From a virus, in IMG/VR virus record IMGVR_UViG_3300036715_001941, positions 1-33,001 of that record: 33,001 bases of DNA; one strand, 5' to 3'. A program made the translations under genes and the position numbers. Positions 5,271 to 12,521 of this stretch are shown in pieces; the first letter of the stretch is position 1, and each line of letters opens with the position of its first letter. The notes under the pieces were generated by a model that saw only the letters and a list, made by a program, of their open reading frames with translations, had not been told where the DNA came from and did no database searches.

Positions 5271-5678
5271 ATGAGTAATGTAAATTCTGCGGGTCGTAGT
5301 AATTATGTAAGAGTTAAAGATTATGCTGGACTTTCTAAATCTCTTTCTATTTTTCCCCATCTTTCTTTAAGTGGTGAAGATGGTAAATATTGTATTCTTT
5401 CAGAATATGATTCTTCATTTTGTGAATCTGCATATGTAGATGATGAAGAAGGTGGAGAATACGAAGTCGAGTTTGAACCAAAAATTCACGTTATTCCATT
5501 TCTTGAAGATAATGAAATCTTTATTATTATGGAAGTTCAAAATGATAAACTTCGCTGGTTATATGGATGGGCAGAAGCTTATCAAGGAAATAAACGTTTA
5601 ACCGTTAATTTAGAAGATATTTATAAAAAGATCAAACAAGAATGGGGTACAGATGAGTATACGACGGTTGAATATTGA
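5271..5678 (+). CDS. Conserved mobile-element protein of unknown function (135 aa)
   Basis: The pattern SNYVRVKDYAGLSKSL at the start, a central acidic stretch (DDEEGGEYEVEFEP), I-x-V-I-P-F-L-x-D-x-E-I-F-I-I-M-E-V near residues 72-89, then KLRWLYGWAEAY and a closing helix (EDIYKKIKQEWG) recalls a protein type common on phages and plasmids, with S-N-x-F-R-V-K-D at the start and a central E-V-G-x-E-K-L-R-Y-L-x-G segment. No function is known to me. ATG 5271 has AAGGA upstream. It lies in a run of small co-directional genes. Confidence 0.65.
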   Translation: MSNVNSAGRSNYVRVKDYAGLSKSLSIFPHLSLSGEDGKYCILSEYDSSFCESAYVDDEEGGEYEVEFEPKIHVIPFLEDNEIFIIMEVQNDKLRWLYGWAEAYQGNKRLTVNLEDIYKKIKQEWGTDEYTTVEY

Positions 5679-5691
5679 TAGGGGATGTTAA

Positions 5692-5877
5692 ATGGCGTTA
5701 GTTCTTTATGCTTGCAATAAAGCAATTAGTAGTTTATCTCAACCAATTAAAGTTGGTAAATCAGTAATTTGGATTAGAGTCGAAGATTATCCTAAATTTG
5801 ACGTATCAGAAGCATTAGATAACGCAGAACCATTTCCCGGCGAAATTGTTCTTAACTCAATCCCAAGGAGATTCTAA
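5692..5877 (+). CDS. Hypothetical small protein (61 aa)
   Basis: Not recognised. It contains a short beta-rich part (KVGKSVIWIRVEDYPKFD) and an acidic proline-containing end (NAEPFPGEIVLNSIPRRF). AGGGGA lies upstream of ATG 5692. Its last codons carry the AAGGAG ribosome binding site of the next gene, whose ATG follows the stop directly, so the two are translationally linked. Confidence 0.6.
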   Translation: MALVLYACNKAISSLSQPIKVGKSVIWIRVEDYPKFDVSEALDNAEPFPGEIVLNSIPRRF

Positions 5878-6177
5878 ATGGCTAAGACTTTCAGTCACAT
5901 CAATACTACTGTTAATATTAATGATAAGCAAAAGCTTACATTTGTTGAACTTGAAGTTCGTTATCCAGGTAAGAATGAAGTAGTTAGAGATTTGCTTCAG
6001 AAGCATTATGCTTGTAAGGTAACTCTCGATAATGAAGATCGTTCTGTATGGAAAATGAATCTTCGTACAAATGACAAGAAAACTCTTCAAAATATTCTTA
6101 ATTCTCTTGATGATTTCGATAAGCAATATGCTTCTCGCACAGAGACAGTAAATGATTTGATGGATTTACTTAAGTGA
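5878..6177 (+). CDS. Hypothetical protein (99 aa)
   Basis: Not recognised. It is a mixed alpha/beta protein: strands at KLTFVELEVRYPG and CKVTLDNEDRSVWKMNLRT, and helices at EVVRDLLQKHY and KKTLQNILNSLDDFDKQY. AAGGAG is 8 nt before ATG 5878. It starts directly after the previous stop and overlaps the next gene by 4 nt (GTGA), typical of translational coupling. Confidence 0.7.
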   Translation: MAKTFSHINTTVNINDKQKLTFVELEVRYPGKNEVVRDLLQKHYACKVTLDNEDRSVWKMNLRTNDKKTLQNILNSLDDFDKQYASRTETVNDLMDLLK

Positions 6178-6500
6178 AAGTTGCCATTAAACGTCCCGGT
6201 AAAGATTGGGAACATAAAGATATTATTTCCAATCTTACAAATTTACAGGCAATTATTGGCGGTTATATCGAATCAGTTCCTAATACATATACAGATGCGG
6301 TTATGTATGCCGATGAAGAAGGATTGCTTAAAAACTTAAATCCTAATTTTTTGATATATGAAAATCCTTATGATGATGATCCAATTGCTCAAATTGTAGG
6401 AACGGTTATTATGCTTGGTCCTTGTGATGAAGAGGGCAATGAAACTGATCTTACAATGGAGCTTTTTGAAAAGACAATTAAGTGCATCGTGAGTTTGTAA
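6174..6500 (+). CDS. DUF3846-family protein
   Basis: A 108-residue protein with the DUF3846 layout: I-x-N-L-x-x-L-Q-x-I-I-G-G-Y-I-E (ISNLTNLQAIIGGYIE, about residues 18-33), a D-E-E-G-L-L-K-N-L-N-x-N stretch at 48-59 and the closing PIAQIVGTVIML (71-82). The family is widespread in phages and mobile elements and has no established function. It starts at GTG 6174, overlapping the preceding stop by 4 nt; no ATG lies in frame near the beginning. The stop overlaps the next ATG by 1 nt. Confidence 0.75.
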   Translation: MKVAIKRPGKDWEHKDIISNLTNLQAIIGGYIESVPNTYTDAVMYADEEGLLKNLNPNFLIYENPYDDDPIAQIVGTVIMLGPCDEEGNETDLTMELFEKTIKCIVSL

Positions 6501-6856
6501 TGAAAACAGCTGAAGAATTACAATCTGAAGTTCATGAATTGTGGAATAATTTTTACCATAAACGCAAAACTCTTAATAATGAACTTTTAGAATGGGTATT
6601 TGAAAAAATTCATGAAAATTTAAAAACATTTCCAGCTATTGAAAATATTAAAATTAATGTCAATGCCGACTATAATGATGATGGCGAAGAAACAATATTA
6701 ATTGAAATCTTACCTGATGAGGAATTGATGGATCAGGAACAGATAGAAGAGTTTATGAAAAATGTTATATATGGTAGACTACTACTAATTGATTCTGAAT
6801 TTATCTTCACCAGGGACACAACCCTGGAATATTTTAAACAAGCTTATGGATATTAG
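6500..6856 (+). CDS. Hypothetical acidic protein (118 aa)
   Basis: Not recognised. The N-terminal half is helical (KTAEELQSEVHELWNNFYHK, NNELLEWVFEKIHENLKT). A strand (IENIKINVNADYND) and an acidic linker (DDGEETILIEILPDEELMDQ) follow, then another helix. The start is taken at ATG 6500, which overlaps the previous stop (TAATG); a GTG at 6482 is in frame but less likely. The end overlaps the next gene by 11 nt. Confidence 0.65.
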   Translation: MKTAEELQSEVHELWNNFYHKRKTLNNELLEWVFEKIHENLKTFPAIENIKINVNADYNDDGEETILIEILPDEELMDQEQIEEFMKNVIYGRLLLIDSEFIFTRDTTLEYFKQAYGY

Positions 6857-7037
6857 TAATGTAATTAATTATTATGGTTCAAATGATTGGCAGATCAAGG
6901 CTTTTGCTAAGATCTGCCAATCATTTTGCACCTTTGAGATAAATAAAGAAAAACAAACTATCACCTTCAATCTTGATACTCCTGAAAAAGAACAAAGATA
7001 TGAGTATGAGTTTGAACACTTCAATTGGAATGACTAA
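6846..7037 (+). CDS. Hypothetical small protein (63 aa)
   Basis: Not recognised. It begins MDISNVINYYGSNDW, has a helix (QIKAFAKICQSF) and two strands (CTFEINKEKQTITFNLDTP), and an acidic aromatic end (YEYEFEHFNWND). The start at ATG 6846 lies inside the previous gene and lacks a clear ribosome site, so coupling is likely. The coding sequence holds a 16-bp perfect inverted repeat (6881-6926). The stop overlaps the next ATG. Confidence 0.6.
   Translation: MDISNVINYYGSNDWQIKAFAKICQSFCTFEINKEKQTITFNLDTPEKEQRYEYEFEHFNWND
6881..6926 (+). repeat. 16-bp perfect inverted repeat inside a coding region
   Basis: AAATGATTGGCAGATC (6881-6896) and its exact reverse complement GATCTGCCAATCATTT (6911-6926) flank a 14-nt centre. 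In mRNA this would be a very stable hairpin within the 63-aa gene. It lacks a long T tract, so it is not a standard terminator. Confidence 0.85.
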
Positions 7038-7393
7038 TGGACTTTCAAGAATTTGATCTTACTCCATATGATGAGCCTTGTGCTCAAGTCGGAAAATCTG
7101 GTTATTATAAAAGAAGTAAACTTGAATATCAAGCATTAACCGATCAGTTAATTCGTATGTTTGGAAATCCATATGATCATAATGTTTCATTTAGCATGGG
7201 TAGTTGTTCTCATGATTTTGGAACCTATCATGAATTGAGAGTTGAATTTCAAGAATGGAATGAATATCTCGATAATCTTGAAAAAGGTTTTCCAAAAGAA
7301 TGGGATAAAGAGGCTCTTAAGTTCTTACGAGAAAAAGGATATTTTGAAAATCATCCAGAAAAAGTGAGGCAACAATCAGATGGAAACTTCTGA
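7037..7393 (+). CDS. Hypothetical phage protein (118 aa)
   Basis: Not assigned to a family. The middle part (NVSFSMGSCSHDFGTYHELR, then VEFQEWNE) has the look of a phage protein type in which an F-x-x-x-x-x-x-H-D-F-G-x-Y-x-E-L core precedes an acidic strand. The first half is alpha/beta with PYDEPCAQVGKSGYYKRSKL; the last third is a charged helix (KEWDKEALKFLREKGYFE). The ATG overlaps the previous stop, and its end overlaps the next gene by 14 nt. Confidence 0.65.
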   Translation: MDFQEFDLTPYDEPCAQVGKSGYYKRSKLEYQALTDQLIRMFGNPYDHNVSFSMGSCSHDFGTYHELRVEFQEWNEYLDNLEKGFPKEWDKEALKFLREKGYFENHPEKVRQQSDGNF

Positions 7394-8099
7394 CAAAATT
7401 AAAGATAGAATTAAAAAACTGCTTGCTCAAGCTACTTCAAATAACGAACATGAATCTGCCGCTGCGTTAGGAATGGCGCAAGAGTTATTAGCAAAATATA
7501 GACTTTCTATGGCTGATTTGCCAGATAATGAAGTTCCTCATGAAGATGTTATTTGTGATAATGATCCATTATTCGCCGCTGGTCGTATTCATGCATGGAA
7601 ATCTCAGCTTGCTAATATTTTTGCTACGTTTAATAACTGTCGTTTAGTTAAATATACAGGTGCAGCTACAGGCAATAATAGTCGTGGAAGTAAATTAGTT
7701 ATTTTTGGTAGACCAAGTGATATTGATATGGTTCGATATTTACTTGCTTATTCAATTGCTACGCTTACTAATTTTGCTCGTATTCCTTGCATGGATGAAG
7801 GTCATTCATACAAACAATCTTGGTTTCTTGGTGCAGTAAACGGAATCCATGCAAAGCTTAAAGAAGGTAAAATTCGCGCTCAAGAGGGCGCTTCTAAATT
7901 TGCTTTAGTTAAAGTCGAAAATCAACTTAAAGAAGTTGATGATTTTATTAGAAGTAATGTAGGAAAACTTCGCAGAGGAACTAGCGGAAATACAAAAATC
8001 AATTATAATGCTTATGCTCAAGGTGAACGTGCTGGGCGTAATCTTGATCTTGGCGATGCGAAACGTTTAGGTAAGAAAAATACGTTAGGTATAAGATGA
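7380..8099 (+). CDS. DUF2786-domain protein
   Basis: A 239-residue protein. Its N-terminus (DKIKDRIKKLLAQATSNNEH, ESAAALGMAQELLAKYRLS, residues about 5-43) is the DUF2786 helical pair, conserved in phages and bacteria. The remainder (about 65-235) includes SKLVIFGRPSDIDMVRYLL and SYKQSWFLGAVNGI, which match the second domain usually fused to DUF2786 (the pattern G-x-x-x-D-x-x-x-A-x-Y-L, then S-F-x-x-G). No function is established. The ATG has AGGCAA-type weak pairing and lies inside the preceding gene; the stop overlaps the next gene by 4 nt. Confidence 0.8.
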   Translation: METSDKIKDRIKKLLAQATSNNEHESAAALGMAQELLAKYRLSMADLPDNEVPHEDVICDNDPLFAAGRIHAWKSQLANIFATFNNCRLVKYTGAATGNNSRGSKLVIFGRPSDIDMVRYLLAYSIATLTNFARIPCMDEGHSYKQSWFLGAVNGIHAKLKEGKIRAQEGASKFALVKVENQLKEVDDFIRSNVGKLRRGTSGNTKINYNAYAQGERAGRNLDLGDAKRLGKKNTLGIR

Positions 8100-8335
8100 A
8101 CAAATTAGAATTAACGGAAGATATGTTAATTAATTCTTTTCGATATTGTCTTGGCCGAAAGACATATGTGGTAAGCGATTTTGTGCATGAAGCAATTCCT
8201 ATCTTACATCGGATTTCCAGGTATGGTAGATCATTAATGATTCGTGAAATTGAATCATGCAAAGATCTTGGAATGGAAATGGATAAGGCCGAATGGTTAC
8301 GCTTTAAAGTTGCACTTGAAAAATCCTTGGAATAG
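8096..8335 (+). CDS. Conserved small phage protein (79 aa)
   Basis: The core FRYCLGRKTYVVSDFVHEAI (residues 15-34), followed by a helix ending MIREIESCKDLGMEMDKAEW, reads like a phage protein type carrying R-Y-x-L-G-R-x-T-Y-V-V and I-x-x-E-I-E. Function unknown. It overlaps the DUF2786 gene by 4 nt (ATGA). The -35 box of the dnaE promoter lies inside its last codons. Confidence 0.7.
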   Translation: MNKLELTEDMLINSFRYCLGRKTYVVSDFVHEAIPILHRISRYGRSLMIREIESCKDLGMEMDKAEWLRFKVALEKSLE

Positions 8336-8344
8336 TGTTACAAT
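8316..8344 (+). promoter_or_regulatory. Promoter of dnaE
   Basis: TTGAAA (8316-8321), a 17-bp spacer, and TACAAT (8339-8344) within an extended -10 (TGTTACAAT). It starts inside the preceding gene. The leader contains the small hairpin GCCTC-cactcc-GAGGC (8359-8374) before the AAAGGAG ribosome site. Confidence 0.75.
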
Positions 8345-8392
8345 TAATCCATAGCGCCGCCTCCACTCCGAGGCTTGCGTAAAGGAGATAAT

Positions 8393-11300
8393 ATGTACTG
8401 TAATCTTGGGCTTCATACAGATTTAACATTAGGTAAATCTGCAATTCAGTTCAAACATTTAAAGAAGCTCGAATTTGATTCACCTGTAGCTATTTGCGAT
8501 AATGGTAATATTTCACAGCTAGTTAAGCTTTTACAGCTTAACAAAAAGAATATTCCTGCTGTTGAATTATTTATTGTTGCTACATATAATGAAAAGCGCG
8601 CTCCTATTTATAAAGCGCGCTTTTTTGCATATGACATGGAGGCTTATACCTCTATGTGTAAAATGATAGAAATTGCAAATAGACATAAACATTATGCACC
8701 GCGTATTACCATACAAGATTTAATTCTTGATGGTAATATCGCGGTCATTATAGATTCAGAATTTCTTTTTATCAATGAGTTACCGTTTGATAAAACATTT
8801 GTAGCTATTAATGCAAATGAAGATATTGCAAACAGCATATATTTAAGACATAATCCAGTTTACTATTATGATTCATATGGATTAAAACAACGTGATCTTA
8901 GTATTGTAGAAATGCTTTCTGCTCGTAATTTCAAACATGAAGATCGTGTTTGGTATCATGATGATTTGCATTATCATACAGCATCATTTATTCCAGATTC
9001 TATTAAAAATTATAAATATCTCACAACTCGACATACCGAACCTATAGTAACATTTGAAAATCGTTATCCTATATATTGTGAAGATTCAGAATCTTATTTT
9101 GATGTGTTAGTAGAAGCTGGTTTTAAAAGAAAATGTCCCAATAATTCAGAATATAGGGATCGGTTAGAATATGAAAAAACAATTATTAAAAAGCTTGGAT
9201 ACTGCGATTATTTTCTTATCAATTGGGATTTTATTAATTGGAGTCGTAAGAATAACATTCCAATTGGTCCTGGTCGCGGATCTGCTGCTGGTTCGATTGT
9301 AGCTTATTGTCTTGACATTACAAAGCTTGATCCAATTTCCAATGGTCTTTACTTCGAGCGATTCCTTAACCCGGAAAGAGTATCTCCGCCTGATATTGAT
9401 ACTGATATCAATACTAATGATCGCCAGCTTGTTATCAACTACATTAAACAAAAATATGGTACAGAATTTGTATCCCAAATTATTACCTTCTCAGAACTTA
9501 AATCAAAATCAGCATTGAAAGATGCTGCACGATTATATAACATACCCGCTGATGAAGTAAATAAAGTAACATCATATTTTCCACCTGCAAAGTTTGGTAT
9601 TCCACCTACATTAAAAGAAGCTTATGAAGTAAGTTTAGTAAAAGAATGGGCCGATAATAATCAATTAGTGTGGAAAGAAGCACAAAATCTTGAAGGTTTT
9701 GTAAGACAAACAGGTATTCATGCTGCTGGCCTTATTATATCACCAAAACCTATCAATGAATTAAGTGGAATTACTTACGCAGATGGTGAAAAGATTTGTC
9801 AATTTGATAAGAATGATTCGGAGAAATTCGGACTTCTTAAAATGGACTTCTTAGGACTCGCAACCCTGGGATTAATTAAAGATACTCTAGCATTATTAGG
9901 CAGGTCATATTATGATATAGAAAAAATTCCATTAGATGATAAAGAAATATTGCAAGCATTTTCTAATGGTGATACACATGGTATCTTTCAGTTTGAATCT
10001 GATGGAATGCAAAAATTATTAACTCGTATCAATCCAACATCATTCGCAGATATTGCTGCCGCTACTGCTTTATATCGTCCAGGTCCATTAATGTCTGGAC
10101 TTGCTGATGATTATATTCACAATAAACATTCCGTAAATCCTGAATACACATTACCAGAATTTAAAGAATTAATGGGTGAAACATATGGCATTTTTGTATA
10201 TCAAGAACAGGTTATGCTTGTATCGCAAAAGATTGCCGGATTTACACTTGCTAGAGCAGACGTACTTAGAAAAGCTATTGGTAAAAAAGATAAAGATTTG
10301 ATGAAAACAATGGAAATTGAATTCATCGAAGGATCGGTAAAGAATGGATATGATAAAGAAATTATACAAAAGCTTTGGGATCAAATTGTAAGATTCGCTG
10401 ATTACTGTTTTAATAAATCGCACTCATATGCTTATGCTCTTTTATCTTATTGGACAATGTATTTAAAAATCAAATATCCAAAAGAGTTTGCCGTTTCCCT
10501 GCTATCACTAGATATTAAAGATACCGCAAAATTAAGATCTCATTTTTTCGCTTTCAAAGACAAAATCGAATTTTTGCCCCCTTTAATTGATAGCGCCGAG
10601 GAATCATTTAAGATGGTTCCAGAAGGCGTAATGATGGGTTTTGGTTCGATTAAAGGAATGGGCACGACATCTGCTGAACTTGTTAAACATCAACCTTATA
10701 CATCTTTGATTCAGGTATTTGAAAAAGTAAAATTAGATAAAACTCAATTAGCTACACTGATATATAGTGGAGCATTTGAGAAGCACGAACAGGATAAAGG
10801 AATACTTTTAGGTAATATTGACCGTATTTTGAAGTTTAATAAATCGAATGATAATTCTGATATTTTTAATTTATTCGAACCTAGCGAAGTATTTAATCTA
10901 GATAAGAATAAAAGAATAAAAGTACCACTTGATGCATTTATGGAAAAAACATGTTATGGATTTAATATACATTATGGATATATCAATGAAAACAAGTGGT
11001 TAATTGAGAACCTTCGCAAAGATATTCATGTTGGTGTAATATCAGAAATCAAACGTACTAAAACTAAAAAAGATAATAAAGATATGGCAATTTTGACCAT
11101 TGAAACAGTTAATGGTAAAATGAAGGCCGTATTATTTCCAAATTCATATGCTGAATTTTCTACAATTTTAGAAAAAGAACAAACTTATGCATTTTTAGGT
11201 AATTTAAAGAACGGCATGAATCAAGAGGGTGAAGCTGAAAATTCGCTAATTGTCACAAAAATGCTAAGTGAACATGAAATTAGAGTAACTGAAGTAGATC

Positions 11301-11515
11301 TATATAGTCGAAATAGAATTAAGAAAGATGATTTAGATACTTCTGCTTTATTAGGTTTTATAGTTCCAGGGTGCGCTTCGATCAACGTATACGAAGAAGA
11401 TCTTGATGGAGAACGAAACTATCTCTTTAAACTTGAACAAGATATTGAATATAATGAAAAAATGCATCATAGAATAAAGGCTTTAGGACTGAGGGTTCAA
11501 CTCAACATTTTCTGA
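8393..11515 (+). CDS. dnaE: DNA polymerase III alpha subunit (family C replicative polymerase)
   Basis: A 1040-residue family C polymerase, slightly shorter than bacterial DnaE (about 1160). It contains a PHP domain (about 1-200), the palm with GPGRGSAAGS (292-301) and the catalytic pair in PDIDTDI (D334, D336), the third palm segment LLKMDFLGLATLG, then FQFES, ARADVLRKAIGKK, FNKSHSYAYALLSYWTMYLK, and a C-terminal OB domain (VGVISEIKRTKTKKDNKDMA). Both the polymerase aspartates and the K-S-H-S-x-A-Y-A motif are intact. The PHP metal site is degraded: the usual H-x-H is NLG, and D-H-G is DNG at 36-38, so proofreading from this domain is unlikely. No separate exonuclease is seen in the window. 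The ATG at 8393 follows AAAGGAG. It has its own promoter and terminator. It should copy the phage genome together with SSB. Confidence 0.95.
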   Translation: MYCNLGLHTDLTLGKSAIQFKHLKKLEFDSPVAICDNGNISQLVKLLQLNKKNIPAVELFIVATYNEKRAPIYKARFFAYDMEAYTSMCKMIEIANRHKHYAPRITIQDLILDGNIAVIIDSEFLFINELPFDKTFVAINANEDIANSIYLRHNPVYYYDSYGLKQRDLSIVEMLSARNFKHEDRVWYHDDLHYHTASFIPDSIKNYKYLTTRHTEPIVTFENRYPIYCEDSESYFDVLVEAGFKRKCPNNSEYRDRLEYEKTIIKKLGYCDYFLINWDFINWSRKNNIPIGPGRGSAAGSIVAYCLDITKLDPISNGLYFERFLNPERVSPPDIDTDINTNDRQLVINYIKQKYGTEFVSQIITFSELKSKSALKDAARLYNIPADEVNKVTSYFPPAKFGIPPTLKEAYEVSLVKEWADNNQLVWKEAQNLEGFVRQTGIHAAGLIISPKPINELSGITYADGEKICQFDKNDSEKFGLLKMDFLGLATLGLIKDTLALLGRSYYDIEKIPLDDKEILQAFSNGDTHGIFQFESDGMQKLLTRINPTSFADIAAATALYRPGPLMSGLADDYIHNKHSVNPEYTLPEFKELMGETYGIFVYQEQVMLVSQKIAGFTLARADVLRKAIGKKDKDLMKTMEIEFIEGSVKNGYDKEIIQKLWDQIVRFADYCFNKSHSYAYALLSYWTMYLKIKYPKEFAVSLLSLDIKDTAKLRSHFFAFKDKIEFLPPLIDSAEESFKMVPEGVMMGFGSIKGMGTTSAELVKHQPYTSLIQVFEKVKLDKTQLATLIYSGAFEKHEQDKGILLGNIDRILKFNKSNDNSDIFNLFEPSEVFNLDKNKRIKVPLDAFMEKTCYGFNIHYGYINENKWLIENLRKDIHVGVISEIKRTKTKKDNKDMAILTIETVNGKMKAVLFPNSYAEFSTILEKEQTYAFLGNLKNGMNQEGEAENSLIVTKMLSEHEIRVTEVDLYSRNRIKKDDLDTSALLGFIVPGCASINVYEEDLDGERNYLFKLEQDIEYNEKMHHRIKALGLRVQLNIF
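8592..8626 (+). terminator. Terminator-like hairpin inside dnaE
   Basis: AAAAGCGCGCT (8592-8602) and AGCGCGCTTTT (8614-8624) form an 11-bp stem with an 11-nt loop, and the T tract extends to 8626 (six T). It has the full form of an intrinsic terminator, about 200 nt into the coding region. It may act as an attenuator or be relieved by translating ribosomes. Confidence 0.6.
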
Positions 11516-11519
11516 AAAG

Positions 11520-11553
11520 TAACGCTCAATGTAAATTGAGCGTTATTTTTTTT
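11520..11553 (+). terminator. Intrinsic terminator after dnaE
   Basis: TAACGCTCAAT (11520-11530), GTAA loop, ATTGAGCGTTA (11535-11545), then eight T. It ends the dnaE transcript directly before the late promoter. Confidence 0.92.
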
Positions 11554-11556
11554 AGC

Positions 11557-11585
11557 TATTATATCAAATAACTTTGTGTTATTAT
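11557..11585 (+). promoter_or_regulatory. Putative promoter of the structural operon
   Basis: TATTAT (11580-11585) with TG at the extended position (TGTTATTAT). The -35 region (TATTAT, 11557-11562) is poor. The upstream TTTAGCTATTATATCAAA recalls the TTTAGCTATGCAAA box of the two promoters near 3835 and 4255. It would drive the long run of late genes up to 29935. Confidence 0.55.
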
Positions 11586-11606
11586 TGTTACTGGATGGAA
11601 CGCTAG

Positions 11607-12521
11607 ATGAATTCAGATATTCAACAATTAGCACTTAATTCTACGGTATCCACTATTGAGAAGATGATACCTATATTTATAGGTACATCTAAAACTATGG
11701 TTTCTGAACAACCAATATTTACAGATACTACATATAAAACCATACAATTATCTGTAGATAATGATCATACAATTGATGAAAATTCTATAACTCCATATCT
11801 TACATATTGGGAACAAGTAAGTGCAAGATTCTCGATGAATTTTGTAACACCTACATATATTATATATATGCCAAATTTAAATCATGGCATATTTGATAAA
11901 GATTCAATATTTGTTTTATATGATAATAATGGAAAATTACTTTTTTCTTCAAAAATCGAATCATTTGTATATGACGTAGATATTTTAACTTCTATTAAAT
12001 TAACTACATTATGTCCTCTTGTTGGTACTTATAATTTTCTATTAATAAATAAAGTTAAAAAATTAGTTACTTTTAATTTCGACAATACAACTAATCAAGT
12101 GCGGCCTAATTATCCTACATTCGCACCAATAGTTTCATTTCAAAATGTAATACCATCAGAATCAACTATATCGTATAAAATATATAGTAAAATAGTAAAT
12201 TTAAAAATATATGAAACAATTACTCCAGAAGATATATCTAACGAACAAAATATAGCTATTTCTAAAGGATTGCTTTCTTCTAGTGCTGCCGTAGTTGTTC
12301 ATGTTCCTAATGATACATATATTAATTCTGCAATAGAATTAATTAAGACTTTAGATTATGGGTATTATATCGTTCCTATTGATTTATCAATTAATAGTAT
12401 TAAAACACTTGCTTCATATGTACAGTTTAGCGAAATTGATACGTCATATAAAAGTTTGTTAATTCCTGCCGAACAAACTGAAAGTAAGATTATAAGTTCA
12501 GCTACTTATGTGAGTGCATAA
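11607..12521 (+). CDS. Structural protein resembling the N-terminal half of the tail sheath
   Basis: A 304-residue protein. By eye it runs parallel to the first sheath ORF at 26835: MIPIFIGTSKTM against LLPCLVGPLNQV near the start, and, near the end, SSAAVVVHVPNDTYINSAIE followed by GYYIVPIDLS and LLIPAEQ against ILAYILADNSDASYTTALSD followed by SYLLVPLSQT and AILPAPA. This suggests a diverged sheath paralogue, for example a sheath initiator or terminator component. It lacks the C-terminal sheath region and the inserted beta domain. It is the first gene after the late promoter; its stop overlaps the helicase ATG by 1 nt, so the two are co-translated. The paralogy is inferred from short motifs only. 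Confidence 0.55.
   Translation: MNSDIQQLALNSTVSTIEKMIPIFIGTSKTMVSEQPIFTDTTYKTIQLSVDNDHTIDENSITPYLTYWEQVSARFSMNFVTPTYIIYMPNLNHGIFDKDSIFVLYDNNGKLLFSSKIESFVYDVDILTSIKLTTLCPLVGTYNFLLINKVKKLVTFNFDNTTNQVRPNYPTFAPIVSFQNVIPSESTISYKIYSKIVNLKIYETITPEDISNEQNIAISKGLLSSSAAVVVHVPNDTYINSAIELIKTLDYGYYIVPIDLSINSIKTLASYVQFSEIDTSYKSLLIPAEQTESKIISSATYVSA

Noticed and set aside
9164-9478. Antisense ORF inside dnaE
   Set aside because: It lies wholly opposite conserved polymerase motifs and has an irregular, leucine/asparagine-rich composition; a shadow of the real gene. The other antisense ORFs within 5857-6126, 7999-8262, 10169-10423, 12934-13441, 17980-18628, 23502-23756 and 26446-27242 were dropped for the same reason.
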